NCBI GenBank assembly: GCA_021186555.1
Contig: JAJKFL010000013.1
Location: 12,827,243-12,891,242, forward strand
Direction: 5' to 3'
DNA length: 64,000 nucleotides
Origin: Reticulitermes speratus
Lineage: Eukaryota > Arthropoda > Insecta > Blattodea > Rhinotermitidae
Each line of letters starts with the position of its first letter. The first letter of the stretch is position 1. The notes under the pieces are model-generated. The model had not been told where the DNA came from. It saw only the letters and a list, made by a program, of their open reading frames with translations, and ran no database searches. The translations under genes were made by a program, and so were the position numbers. Positions 34,448-47,085 of this stretch are shown here, one piece after another.

Positions 34448-36112
34448 TGAAGAGGAAGTGAACAGCAGTTCAACTAGCATGATGTGTTTTCTAGTGCTGA
34501 CCTGCAATGCATCATTGTTCTTGTTGCCTTTTAACTGAAGTCACCAAATTTTCCCTCATGTTGCAGAGCATATAAAAGTACTATTGGAACAAAGATAATG
34601 TTGAGATGCTAGTTGATGTTAATATTCAACTGTTTTTAATTGTTTGAATGTTGTAAATGAAGAGAGCAGTTGGCTGAACTGTCATCATAGAAATGAAGGT
34701 ATTATTTGTTGATGTAAATTGGGACAAATGCAGCAGTGTAGAGAGCAATCCATTACGGTTACAAGGCGTTCCAGATTTTTCATTCACCAGTCATTCTGTC
34801 ATTGATGCTGTATAGTTTGAGACACTGACAGTGTCATAAAATAAACCTCCAAAACAGCCATATGACAGGTGGTGTGTACATACGTTATTGTTCCTAGTAT
34901 GTACATGTATGAAAGTGCGCAGCACATACCTGGACAAACGCAGCATGGACAATGTGTATAGCTGAGTATGCTTGTGAGTTGGCATCAGAAGGGTTAAACA
35001 AATTAATGGTCCACAGAATACTGTTGACACTCGAAAAATTATTTTTCTTTCCAAACGTAATGTTTTGTGTTAGATGCAGTGAAGTCTCGCAGTTTTTGCA
35101 TGAACATCAGCCACACAATATATTAAAAAATTGTGTCCAAAATTCAGCACAGAACGTACTGCTCAAGACCATAGAAAATGACATTTGCAACCTTTAAATT
35201 TATTTGTACTGATGTGAGAGTTAAATATACACGAATTGAAGTTCAAGTACACAGATTCTTCATTCCGTGAAATGGCGCGAAATTCACAGACATTTATGTC
35301 GGTCTAGTTTATTGTGTAAATACATTGTTATTTCTGTATAGAATAGTTACATCCTGAAAATATCTGCTTCTGTCAGGAAAGTCCTCTTAGTTTAAAATCA
35401 GAAGAAAGTGAAGTAATAATTACTTGGGGTCAGTTTATTGAATACTGAAATTTACAAGTTCTTTCTCAAGTTACCCAATCCTGCAGGCATGAAAGAATGT
35501 TATCCCTACATATTGTATTGAGTAACCTGACTAGCGTACAGGCTGGATGACCAAAGAATTGTGGCTCAATTCTTGGCAGGGGCAAGAGATTTTTCTGTTC
35601 TCCACAATATCCAGACCAGCTCTGAAGTCCACCCAGCTTTGTGTTCAGTGTCCATGTCTGTGGACATTTTGGCTCTTGAAGATGACAACACTATGTTGTC
35701 TTGAAACACTGGGCACCATTCACCCAGTGATATGGTGCCACATCCCAGAAAAATGGATACCTCAACTATGCCCCTGCAAAAACCTAAAGACTTGCAAGAG
35801 TGGGTGTGGCTCTGTCCTGTGTTGTTTTCTTTTTTTAAGAGAGTTGATTGAACAGGGGATGTGTTCACCTTTCAGCCAGTGGGCAAGTTTCCTTTTTTTA
35901 ACTAGTCCAACTCTATTTGAATGATTTCAGTGCTTGATTTTGAATTATAAGCCTGTTGTTTTTTATGCAACTTGTTATCTAAGAGGTGTTTTATGTGTAC
36001 AGTGTATTACTCTTTAGACACCCTCCACACTATGATAATGTGGTGAGTTTTGTCTGTTAATCTTCTGATAATAATTTCAAAGCCACATTTGTCAAGTAAG
36101 GACATGTCCTGT
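34448..36112 (+). other. MetAP1 3' UTR and downstream flank
   Basis: A polyadenylation signal AATAAA lies at 34840-34845, about 400 bp after the stop. A SINE head is at 35529-35645. CpG stays low well beyond this point. Confidence 0.55.
35529..35645 (+). repeat. Partial tRNA-derived SINE
   Basis: Head region with GTGGCTCAATTCTTGGCAGG and CCAGACCAGCTCTGAAGTCC, matching the TTTACC-tail family. Confidence 0.5.
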
Positions 36113-36355
36113 AATGAGGATTAATTTCGGCAGGAGCAGGAATTTTCTTTTTACTGTTTCAGACAGGCTGTGGGGCTCACCTAGCTTCCCAGCCAACAGA
36201 TACTGGAGGCTCTTTCACAAGAGATAAAGTTGCTGGGACATGAAGCTGATCACTCACCTCTGTCTAGTGCTGAGATACAAATACGTGGAGCTGTGCCTCC
36301 ATTCCCTTATATGTTTTATGGCATGGTGCTTCTTTAAGTACAGTCACAAATTTAC
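36113..36355 (+). repeat. tRNA-derived SINE, TTTACC-tail family
   Basis: TTAATTTCGGCAGGAGCAGG, then AGGCTGTGGGGCTCACCTAG, TGTCTAGTGCTGAGATAC, and the decayed tail near 36340-36370. Confidence 0.55.
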
Positions 36356-36719
36356 TTTGCTTTACTTTACTCTTAAGCCTTAGCAACCCAACTTTGCCAT
36401 TATTTTTACATTTGCTGCCTTTATTTCGGGTGTGATGACGTAAATATGCTTGCAGAATTTAGGAGATTAAAATATTACAGTGGTTTGGATATTTTAAAAG
36501 CATGGTATGAAGAGAGTACCTGGAAGGGTTTTGGAGTTACAAGAACACTCAGTGGAAGATTTGTAGTGAGGAGATTACCTGTGTGAAGGGTGGTATTAAA
36601 AGTAGAGGGCAAGTGTGAAGTGAGGTAAATGACATATTTATGTTCTTCATCTGTTTCACCAATATTTATCTACCATAGATGCTGTGTGGTCCAGATATTG
36701 ACAGCGTCACTAAATATTA

Positions 36720-37469
36720 CAGCACCCAGAAAGTAATGCAACACATTTTTTTTCTCATTCACAATTGATTTTATTAAAACTTTAAATATGTCGCATCATT
36801 ACATGAATCTTTGGCCACCTAAATCTATTTTTCAACATAGTCTCCTTCTAAATCTTTGGCCTTACGTCACCGAGATGCGAGAGCCTGTGTGCCTTCGCAG
36901 TACCACTCTGCAGGTGTCTGTCGAAACCACCTCTTTACTTGGTAATGACCTCCTCGTCGTCCTCAAACCTCTTTCCACGGATTGCATCTTTCAAGGGAAA
37001 CTGAAGAAGCGTTTCTGGAGGGTTCGTTCCCATAAAGATGTGACAAAAGTGTTTCTTCACCACAGCAATGCGAGGCCACATACAAGTCTGCGTACCCGAG
37101 AGCCCATCACAAAGCTTCAGTGGACTGTCCTGTCTCATCCACGTTATAGCCGTGATCTGGCTCCTTCTGACTACCATCTTTTCGGTCCCTTGAAAGATGC
37201 AATCCGCGGAAAGATGTTTGAGGACGAGGAGGAGGTCATTACCAAAGTAAAGAGGTGGTTGCGACAGAGACCTGCAGAGTGGTACCTCGAAGGCACACAC
37301 GCTCTCGCATCTCAGTGGCATAAGGCCAAAGATTTAGAAGGAAACTATGTTGAAAAATAGGTTTAGGTAGCCAAAGATTCATGTAATGATGTGACATATT
37401 TGAAGTTTTAATAAAATCAATTGTGAATGAGAAAAAAAATGTGTTGCATTACTTTCTGGGCGCCCCTCG
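36720..37469 (+). mobile_element. Fold-back mariner: two inverted 3' ends with a short transposase remnant
   Basis: Arms 36720-36997 and 37187-37469 are inverted copies of each other (about 93% alike by eye), enclosing a 189-bp centre; TA flanks both sides. The + strand centre and right arm read NARPHTSLRTREPI, then RDLAPSDYHLFGPLKDAIRG and end in GNYVEK, the C-terminal half of a mariner (D34D) transposase. The Asp before NARPH is replaced by Ser and the first catalytic Asp is missing. A transcript through the element would fold into a hairpin of about 280 base pairs. Confidence 0.9.
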
Positions 37470-40290
37470 TAAGCCACTAATGAATAATTTATCTCATATG
37501 TTGCCAGCTGTGCTCAGTTTTAACAGAGGTGATACTGTCCATTAAACTGATGTTCAGTGAATCTGGTTCTGTTATTCAGATGATTAGAAAGCCCAAAATA
37601 TGAGTGCATTTTGGAATCCTGCAATGATCAAACTTGAACAGACTGAAAGTTAATATATTGTGGTTTGAATGAAGGGGAATATACTTGAGGTTGGAAGTGA
37701 AAGAGTTAAATTGGAGGTCTGTAGGCTGGTTATTGCCAAGGTGGTAAGCAGTGTTACAAGTCTGACCTTGAAGTAATGCACACTGCCAGTGGTACAGAAT
37801 ATTTGAACGTCATTTAATAGAAGTTTGCGTAGCTGTGAATTGGAACACTTTTCTTGAGATGATGTTGTGATGATGTTTAAAGTGTATTTTATTGGCTAAT
37901 AGATTGCCAAGAAACATTTTAAAATTGGTTTTATGACTTAAATAAAGGTATTTGCTTATATATTTATTTATTTACTGTCCTGTGTTGGGCTGTTGTAATA
38001 TCTACATGCCAGGCGAAGAAGTGTACAATTTGTGATGGATAGGGTAGCACAGGGCCAAAGTTTTATTTATCATTTCACATGTTACATACTTATGTAACAA
38101 CATTGTCACCAACAGGGACTGGTATTGTAGGCCCATTTGGCCCACAGGCAAGGGAACTGTTTTACCCCGCCCCTTATATCTAATTCCACGGAACAGAGTT
38201 CTTCTTGAGAAGCCAGTATTTCCACAACTAGTCAAGAAATTTGCTACATTTTATGAAAAAAGGGTTCATTACCATGTTTACAACAGCCTGCCACTTGTCC
38301 ATATACTCAGCCAAATTAATCCAGTCCACCCCTTCCCACTAAAACCGTGTGTGCATTTTTCTTCCCCTCCATACATGCCTCATGCTTGTGCATCTTATCC
38401 TCCTTGATTTTGTTACCTGAAAAATATTTGGTGAGAGTAAAAGTCATGAAGCTTATTTTTATGCACTTTTCTCCAGCCCTCTTCCTCACTCGTAGGATGA
38501 ACTATGTTACTCAGCACCCTATTCTCAAAGACCCATGACTTACATTCTTCCCTTAATGTGAGAGGCTAAATTTCACTCCCATAAAAATTAACATTCTTGG
38601 TCTTATAATCTGTATATTAGATAGTGAATGAAATGACTAAAGATTCTGGGCTAAAATGTGTGAGGTATTCCACGGACTTAATTTAGTCTTAATTTCGTTT
38701 ATTGTTACTGCAATTTATTTAAATTCTTCCATCCATGCAAGGTGCTTGCCAAAGTGTGAGTTCATTTGTGTGCATACCAACCTGCAGAAACTTAATTAAT
38801 AAATATTCGTTATTTAGCTCAGTGGGACCAGAGAAGTTACTAAGATCTGTTTTCTGTCCATGCTGAACAGTTGTCATAATGTGAATGTTCTGTGACCTCA
38901 TAATGGCTATAAGAAAAGGTTTATGGGGTTGTTTCTTGGCTTGTTAAGTGACACTTTTTCACCTGCATCCCTTACACAGCTGTATGGGAGGATGAAATGT
39001 AGCCTCAATTCATCTGAAATGACTGAGAAAACCATGAGATCAGTAAGGGGTGCTGTCTTCTGGATCGTTAAATGAATGTGGGACCTCTCACACAAAGCAT
39101 GCATGTTAACCATTCTATTGATACAGTATTTGTTTATTACATGTGAATGATTTGTGTGATGTCACACAACATTATTCTCATGGCTTGAAATTAGTAACAG
39201 TTAGATAGGTTTTCATTGCAGAAGCTTACATAACTTGGATTGTCTTTGCAAAAAGGAGCCAGAATTTTTATTTTTAACTTACAGAAGAAGTAGATGTCAA
39301 CCACAACCTCTTTCTCTCTCTGTTAGTTCCAAATATTTTCCATACCACCTCTTTTCAGACAATGCTGTCAACTAGGTGTGCATGTATACAGTACAGCCCA
39401 CAAACTATGGGCTTTATGATGTGTATAATGTCTGAAATACTGAACATCTGCTTAATGTAAAGTTATGTGCTATGGCAGAAGAATATGAAAGAATCCATGT
39501 TGTCCTTTTTCCACTGTAGTATGTCTTGGACTACAAAAGATTTTCATTTCTATTTATCAGTGCAACAGTCCATCTACACTCTGCGATGTGTAAATGGTTG
39601 TTCCATGATTCCATGATGAATTGTGTGAGGTGATTGCTGACACATTTCTTTCACCTCCTGTAAGCTTCTTTGGTGTATGCACATAGAATGTGGCAGATTG
39701 AAAAGATGGATACTTTGGGTATGGCATGATTGTTTACATTTCTCGTCATGGTTAAGCATAGAAAATTCAATTATTTTTCTTTTAATATATGTGAACTATA
39801 ATTCTGAGTATGTTTGATTAAATTTGGAAATGGTATATTTTATGTTTCTTCTTGGCAAATTATACTTTATTAAAATGTCAATATGTCTGAAATATCCCTT
39901 TAGTTTATGCTTGCTTAAAATTGTTCCTATTTCATGATATTTGATATTTTGTAAATACATTTCTGGTAGTAAGGCTGATGTTTCCTGCAGCTAAACAACC
40001 TTCTTGTTTATAGTAATTGTAATTAGGATATTAATCTTGTTACAATTCCACTTTAGTTAGTTTTGTACTATCTTCAATATCTTGTGTATCATGTTGTCAA
40101 GTGCTTTGGGTGTTATATTTAGAGCGTGTTTTACGTACATATGTATTGCGATTATTTACGTTGCGCATTTTTGTACATGTTCATAAATATTTTTATTCTT
40201 TAATTATTGTGTTAATTGCAGATAAATTTTTATGTTAAATGTATATGGAGTTATTAAGGTGTTAAGAAATTTAATTATTGTGTTTCTAAG
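37470..40290. other. CpG-poor non-coding stretch downstream of MetAP1
   Basis: No coding sequence seen. Contains a TATT-type run at 37965-37975, a minus-strand LINE 3' end (38196-38340), and otherwise unmarked AT-rich sequence. Confidence 0.5.
38196..38340 (-). mobile_element. LINE 3' end remnant
   Basis: Reverse complement matches the 3' end at 50750-50895: the TGGATTAATTTGGCTGAGTA, GGCAGGCTGTTGTAAAC, AATGAACC and CTTGACTAGTTG phrases, ending in CTCAAGAAGAA. Confidence 0.7.
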
Positions 40291-40291
40291 A

Positions 40292-40570
40292 GTAATACAT
40301 ACAGGCTTTTTGGTGGGGAAACCTGAAGAAAAGAGGTTGTTTTGAAGACCTAGCATTGGGATAATATTAAAATGGATTATAAAGAAACAGGATGGTGTGG
40401 TGTTGGCTGGATTCATCTGGCACAGGATAGGGACAAGTGATTTGTTTTTTTTTTCTTTTGAAACTGCAAGAAGAACCTTCAGGTTCTGTAATTACGGGAA
40501 ATTTCATGACTAGCTGAGAATCTATTAGCTTCTCAAGAAAATACTGTTCCATGGGGTTGGTTGCTTAGGT
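40292..40570 (+). mobile_element. LINE 3' end fragment
   Basis: TACAGGCTTTTTGGTGGGG, then GATAATATTAAAATGGATTA, CATCTGGCACAGGATAGGG and CTATTAGCTTCTCAAGAA: the same 3' end as 16438 and 50337, more decayed. Confidence 0.75.
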
Positions 40571-41006
40571 AATTTCGAAGAATACTGATAGTTATGAAAC
40601 AGCAAACTGAATGAAAACAAATTCAGGGAATTTGTAAAGTAGTTTATGTTCGTTATTTGACGGCCTGCTACTGGTGTTTTAGCACCCAAACATACAGCTA
40701 ACAATAATTGAATCCTGTGTTTGTTGACTTAGGAGGAATATTCTATTTACTTGATTTCCATATCCAATATGGAAACGGGGCAAGGGGAATGAAATTAAAA
40801 ACAATATAACAAAAATTGTTCCCACTCGGAACAAAACAAATTGCTTGTATTACAAACGATTAGATTTCTGGATCAATAGCAGTGAAATCTTAATTACAGT
40901 TCACTATTTAAGAAGTGGTAGTTGACATGACACGGGGTGGGACTTGACTTACTCGTTTGTTGGGCAGAGTTAAGATATCGACTCTTCATCTCGGTGCTTT
41001 ATTGAA

Positions 41007-41280
41007 GCCGATCCCAGTGGCCGTACGGTCTAAGGCGTGGGTCTTCGGCCGCTCGCTTGCTAGGATCGTGGGTTCGAATCCCACCGGGGGCATGGATGGT
41101 TGTCTATTGTGAGTGTTGTGTGTTGTTGTCAGGTAGAGGCCTCTGCGACGAGCCGATCCCTCGTCCAGAGGAGTCCTACCGACTGTGGTGTGTCTCTCAG
41201 TGTGATCAAAAGAAATTCCAACCTCGACACTGAAACGGGAAACCGGAGTAGGTAGAAGACGACTAAAAAAAATTATTCTG
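41007..41280 (+). repeat. tRNA-derived SINE, second family
   Basis: Starts with a tRNA-like head: CCCAGTGGCCGTACGGTCTA (A-box-like) and GTGGGTTCGAATCCCACC (perfect B box). It continues with CAGGTAGAGGCCTCTGCG and GAGGAGTCCTACCGACTGTG, then an A-rich tail near 41268. The same family lies inverted at 54372-54645. Confidence 0.8.
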
Positions 41281-42149
41281 TAGCTTATTATGCCCTCGAT
41301 TTTTCTTAATATCCATAGCCGACCTTATCTGAAGTTTCTCATTGCTGACAATAGATGACAGTGTAACAGGTACGGAAGTAGGCGCTGATTACACGGGCGC
41401 TAAAGATTGATGCTGGCATTGCCCTGTGTGACAAGGACAGTTTGCATATTTTGTCTTCGTAGCCTCGGGATATTTTGTTTTGAACAGTGGTAGCACTTTC
41501 CCTCTACATGGCGAATGCGGGACAGGAGAATCACGTAAAACATTTATCTATATTTCTTATTTATTTTTGGCCTATTTAAAGATAGTAAATAGCTCCGACT
41601 GTATAGGGTGGGTACATGAATAGTGAGTAATAACACGTGTGTTTTGGCAGTTGTGAAAAGTACTGAGTGTTTTACGAAGGTGAAGTGGGAAACGAAATCA
41701 GAAGTGTAAGTTTGATTTGTCAAAGTGAAAGGGCAAAGTCGTGTGGTTTTATGAAGGTTGCTTTACTGTTTTCGAAAATACGTGTTTTGTGTACAAGATG
41801 GAGTGGCCTAATCAGAGGTGAGCTTATTTTTATACGTTATGTGCCCACTACGTGGATAACTTTCGGACTCGTTAAATATTATATGTAAGTACTACGTTGA
41901 AATTAACCTAGCAGAGGGGCGCACTTACATACTTAATAAGGCTGAAGACTTTACCCTTGTTAATTCACCAGTATTTCTAAATACCGTTAATTATGCAAAA
42001 GAAGCAACATTTTTTGTTTTTAAATTTATAAAGTAATCGAAATATTTATGTTCGTTAGTACACTTTCATGGTCTCGTGTGATGTGATGTTAACCACACTG
42101 AATGCGGCTTGCCAAAATAGGTAGTAACATTGTGTTAAAAGTAATTAGT
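41281..42149. other. CpG-normal non-coding sequence
   Basis: CpG frequency rises from about 40.1 kb onwards. No gene recognised. Confidence 0.4.
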
Positions 42150-42660
42150 GTGTTAAACTAAAATATCATGTCCGTCCGTCTGTCCGCCTGTATCAGCATG
42201 GCCCCCACTCGTCGGATTTCCATGAAATTTGAAATTGGGACTTTCATGACAAGCTGTCGAGAAATTCCAAATTTCGTTAAAATCGGACAAAAATATCGGA
42301 CACTTTGCATGAATAACTAAGCACGTTTTATTGTTGCCGGCGATATTAAGTCGCCATAAAAGCGCTCTCTTCGAGTAATATGGTATGAGTGCTGTTAGGG
42401 TAGCCGCGGAGGTATAAACATTACGCGAATGCGCCACGTGTTTACGTTATACGTACATTACCTATCTTGTTATCTTATTAGGCACACGTTGCAGCGGTGC
42501 GTGAGAGTCAATTGGTTGTGCTGCATCATCCGTCTGCATGAGGGTTCGAATACCTCCCGGATGAAAATATCCCAGTGCGGGTCCATATACAAAACGCAAT
42601 CACGGTACAGGTTTACTAGTTTTGGTTGAACGTGGGAAACGTTTGTCATTCTATTGCATG
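42150..42660 (-). repeat. Dispersed repeat with conserved minus-strand pseudo-peptide, copy 1
   Basis: Minus-strand translation contains CLVIHAKCPIFLSDFNEIW, FKFHGNPTSGGHADT and GGQTDGHD. Related translations occur at 51470-51990 and 58945-59475. A GGGTTCGAATACC B-box-like site lies at 42542. Family unrecognised; possibly a SINE. Confidence 0.6.
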
Positions 42661-43407
42661 AGCGCTTGTAAGGTTTTAGATTTAGACTATTTCAGTTAAT
42701 ACTGAATGAGTTGAAAAATCTTCCACACAAATTTGTAGCTTTTAAGTAAAATCTTTTATGTTCCGTGTCATACTCCAGCAAGGAACTTCCACATCAACAG
42801 GGAATTAAAATAATTAATACCAGAATTATGTTTGTTACGCCTATATCAAATTCCGAAGAAACCCATTCCTCATTCTGAATGAATATGCATAAATGAAATA
42901 AACGAAATTACATGAAACTGTAAAGTTAATAGTCTGTTATAAAAACGGCTATTACACTCGTGTCTATTTAGGCGATAACATCATTACCAGCCCAGAACGA
43001 CGTATAATTACAGTTTAACTAATCAAGAACTGGATGAAGGGAGTCTGTCTCTAATTGATTCTACAAATTGCATTAATGAAGCAACTTTATTTCCAAGAAG
43101 TAAAGAGGTCGACAATATCAATGGAGTTGTTGACAGTCTAGACGCACGCTGCAGGCTAAGTGTACGTGTACATTGTGTAGAGTGTGCGCATGAAGAAATA
43201 CATTTTCCGGTGCAGTTTGAGATTTAATGTAATATATTCATGTTTATTTCATGTTACTATACAGGTGCCTAATGTTACATATAAACAACAATCGATGTAT
43301 TATCTGTGTAACTTCCAAGTTTGTAGGTTATTTGGGTCATATGTTGAAGCCGTTCTAATATTTCGGTATCACGACTGTTTGTTTACTTATCGAGTCGAGA
43401 CTTGTTG

Positions 43408-43598
43408 TTGCGTTCCCACGACTCTTGTATGCTTGACAATCAGACGAGTGACTTGTACGTGGACAGTCAGTATGATGGATTACGTCGAGTCGACAAATAC
43501 ACCACTCGTGGGAACAGTGTGACAATTATGCATTTGGTCGTTGTACGACGCACAATTATTGGCGCATTTGTCAACTGCACCAGTCGTGGGAACGCGGC
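43408..43598. repeat. Short element bounded by imperfect ~32-bp inverted repeats
   Basis: Left arm 43408-43439 (GTTGCGTTCCCACGACT...) and right arm 43568-43598 pair as inverted repeats; GTGGGAAC also recurs at 43507. No clear target duplication. Possibly a MITE. Confidence 0.45.
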
Positions 43599-46486
43599 TT
43601 AAGAATAATTAAAAAATTCGTAACTCCACTGTGTGGACAGAATTCACATTTTTTAATTTAAAGAAGGGAGCACGTGCATTAACCACTGTGATTTAAGGTT
43701 ACCTTTTGGACAGTATTTGTTAATTGTGGGTCAAGTCGCCACTGAAAAGCTTAAGGAGACCCGGTCACTGACATAAACAGAGTGGCCTTCCTTCTGTCTC
43801 CACCCGCAACTCGTGTCAATTCCCCACTACTTAGCACTACGCACTTGTCGGCTGTCACTGACTATTTCCATAGCGAACCTTGAGAATCGGACTGCTTGTG
43901 AGGCGGTCATAACAGCACACACGAATCGGCGGTACATTCATTGTGGGTTTATTAACTTTTTAAATGCCAGTGGTAAGTATACATACCACCTACTGTAACA
44001 TTAAGAAACTCTTCATTTTGACCGCACAGTATATGTACGTTTCCTTGATTCTCAGAAGAAACAGGGATTATTTTGCTATACAGCAGCAGTTGTATTCAGG
44101 GCGAAGACAAAAGCAATTTCTTTTTTGCTGAACGCGCTTGAATTTTAGAGAAGGCGTATATGAAGAGAGTTTACTCAAATATGTCACATGATCTACATGT
44201 AGATGTGAGTACAAGTAATTCTAGCATATGAAGGGCCTATATTACAATTTTAATTTCTACATACCAAGTGTTTCCTTGGCTTATCCTCGTAGTTTCAGAT
44301 TTGGTCTCCCGGATATGACTGTATTGAAGTGGTCTTTATGGATGTCACGTACTTGTCAGTTTTGAAAAGAGAAAAATTCAAAATCTTGATCGTGTAACTC
44401 ACGTTTTACAATGAATATAACTACATTTTACAAATTCACTTCCAAATATTATTGACACCCAGAAAACACAAAGTACGTTAAAGCAGAAGATTGTTTGCTC
44501 GTTTGTGACCTGTTAAATACTTTTATATAACTCGGCAAAACGATGTTCGTAGGCCTTAACTATACAAAATCTGTTCCTATGGTAACTAGCAATATCTAAG
44601 CTACGCAGATTTCATAAGTCTGAGTGTAAAACTTTATTTTTTCCAATATCTCAGCAGCATTAGCTTCCGAATTAGCACGTACGTAGGTACTTCAATACAC
44701 CAACAGTGTCTAATTGTGGAGAACGCCTGCAGAATTGTAAATAACTGCATATACACTTATACCTTCGTATAACTTTTCGAATTTACGACCATTATGGACG
44801 GGATCTCTCTGTGATTTGTCATGCATATTGGCAGCCTTGCTGCTTAACACACAACAGACGGCGAAGGTGCACGTCAATGACGGAGTTCGAATGCATTAAA
44901 TACAAATGCAATGCAATAAATTAATTTTGCGCCAATTGGACATATTCAGTGCCTAACAAAATGTGGGTGAAAAGGTATTATTTGTATTATGTTTAAGCCT
45001 TCTTATATGATTAAATCTCAGAGGTGGAATTAAATTTATTTTCGTGAGAAGCATAGCGTGATAGTTGTGTGAAATTACACTGTGCAGTGTTTGACCACGA
45101 ATATAATTGGAACCAAGAAATTCGACGTGAACCTGGCTGTCAGTGCGACAAAGTGTAGAACGTTCTAAAGTGTATTATGTTTATCTGCTTCTTGCGCGCG
45201 GTGTATGAAACAGGCTGATCAGTCAGAAGGTGAAACGCAGTGACAGTGTCAACAGAATTCTTCAGAATCACAGGTATAACTGCGTAACATACTTCGTGAT
45301 CCTGCTAAATTCCATATCCCAACAATTATTTCGTAATATTTTCTACATTATTTATATGCCCCATATTAAATTATGAGCCAGCTATGCCAGCCCATTTTAA
45401 TAACGAAGGATTTAATTGACGTTAAAGATAATGAACTGTGTTTGACGGCACTTAAATCCTTCATTACTGTACTCAAAACAACGGGGTGACAAACATAAAA
45501 AACTAGCTCATTTTGTTGATTTAGATTATTGTCCTACGGCTTATGACACCTTGTGCCGTGGCAGGTGGTATCCACAATAATTATATTGCACACAACCTAA
45601 GCATTTAACTTCGCAAAATAGCAACACGATAATAGTTCACATTTACAACGGCTGTCTGCTGCGAAAAAACCTATTTTAAACTGTAATTTTTTTTATTTAT
45701 TTTCGGGTAGTACTTACTTCAATTATCGGCCCGTACATCCGGACGGAGCTTTTTCAACATTTCCCCCACATATCTAGGCGAATGCTCAGATAGTTATTAT
45801 CCCATTTATTTTCAGTTCTCTGTGCCTGAAAATCCCTTTATCACAAGCGGTTAAGCTGATTAAGCTGATAAAGCGTCATTACATATTAATGTAAGAACCA
45901 GTGAACTTAAATGTTACAGAAGCCTACACGTGACATTGGGCACATTCGGAGGAGACGTTCAGAAATCCAAAACACCTACATGTCCCTCCAATCCTTTCTG
46001 TATAAAAGAATTGTGGATGTGTGACGACAGTGCAAGTTTTACCTGTCAAGATAGTGGTACAAGTCCCGCGGACTTCTCTGCAAGAACAATGCTGGGACAA
46101 CTGTCGTGTACTGAATCACCTCAGCTCATATCTCTGCAAGTAGACACAAAGTTAGACCCTGTGTATGTGCAGTGACTGGCAAGCGACAAGAAGTTTCTCG
46201 AGTTTAGCAGGGCATTCTGCAGAAACCGATGGCTTATTGTTTACGTAAGATGGCTGAACTTAACTGCAAACAGCGATCTATACAGCAAACATTTTCCACT
46301 CTTTTTTATCATTGTGAGCAGTGATGTCTTACTATAAGGGAATAACACAAATTACAGGCATCTGAAAACAGTCTTAGTACGCGTTTAGACCTAAGAGATA
46401 AAAAATAAGACGGAAACGAAGAAATATGTAGCGATGATATTTACGATATCTACCTTGTATAACATGTTTGGAGTGACTGACTGCGT
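43599..46486. other. Non-coding, no recognisable feature
   Basis: CpG-normal sequence without convincing coding content or known repeats. A frame of 81 codons at 45930-46175 has no family resemblance I can see. Confidence 0.4.
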
Positions 46487-46529
46487 GAATGACTGAGTCA
46501 CATCTGGATTGAAATTTTTACCGGGTTTC

Positions 46530-46675
46530 TAATGAATACCCGGTTGCCAATGTTACGATACAACTGGGTTTGTGAGTGACATCACAACCGCAGTTTCCGT
46601 GGTTATGCGGTTGCCATGGTTACTGCATTTTGGTGCGTGTCGTCACAAACAGGGTTTCCGTGGTTGCAATAGAGC
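46530..46675 (+). promoter_or_regulatory. Cluster of X-box-like motifs in a degenerate ~61-bp tandem repeat
   Basis: Four GTT(G/T)CC..GTTA/GTTGC motifs: at 46543, 46593, 46610 and 46654. GTTGCCATGGTTAC at 46610 is close to the RFX X-box GTTGCCATGGCAAC. Flanking words TCACAA and GTTTCCGTGGTT repeat about 61 bp apart. Short inverted repeats ACCGGGT/ACCCGGT and AACCGCA/TGCGGTT are included. Confidence 0.35.
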
Positions 46676-46819
46676 CTGATAATTAGCGCGAGAATGCTAT
46701 TTTCACCCCGTCAGATGACTGGATTGTTCCTAGGACCAGTCTTGTTAAGATAAGGTAGTAAGGAGATTGCGATGGTTGGTACATGTAGAACGTGCAAGAC
46801 AACGGATGCAGTCATTGTG

Positions 46820-47085
46820 GGGAAACTTATTCAGAGGTGCCCCTTACTAGACCAAGACGGATAGATGTATGTAACTTTAAATGAATATGAAGAACATTGG
46901 TGTTGGTGAGGAATACTGGATTGACGTGACCCAGAATCGGGCGTGATAGAAGGACTCCATGCTTACATAGTTGACGCTGATGGTCTGAAATGTAGTATAT
47001 TGATGTGGTGTAGCTGTGAACAGCGCATCTAATTAATTGTACAAGGTGTGGATTGGATTGAAGTGGCTCTGGGTAGGGTCTAATT
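46820..47085 (+). mobile_element. Highly decayed LINE 3' end fragments
   Basis: GACCAAGACGGATAGATG and GGATTGACGTGACCCAGAAT resemble the AGACCCAGGCGTAGATGG and GGATTGATATGGCTCAGGAT phrases of the LINE at 50337; GATTGGATTGAAGTGGCTCT at 47050 repeats the second phrase. Confidence 0.45.

Noticed and set aside
41016-41095. tRNA-like sequence with a perfect B box
   Set aside because: No acceptor-stem pairing, and it continues into a 270-bp body shared with the copy at 54372; it is the head of a SINE, not a tRNA gene.
41651-41705. Possible short exon with fair splice sites (GGCAG acceptor, GTAAG donor)
   Set aside because: 55 bp with no recognisable protein and no partner exons nearby.
45930-46175. 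81-codon open frame
   Set aside because: No family resemblance, no splice or promoter context; a chance open frame is sufficient explanation.
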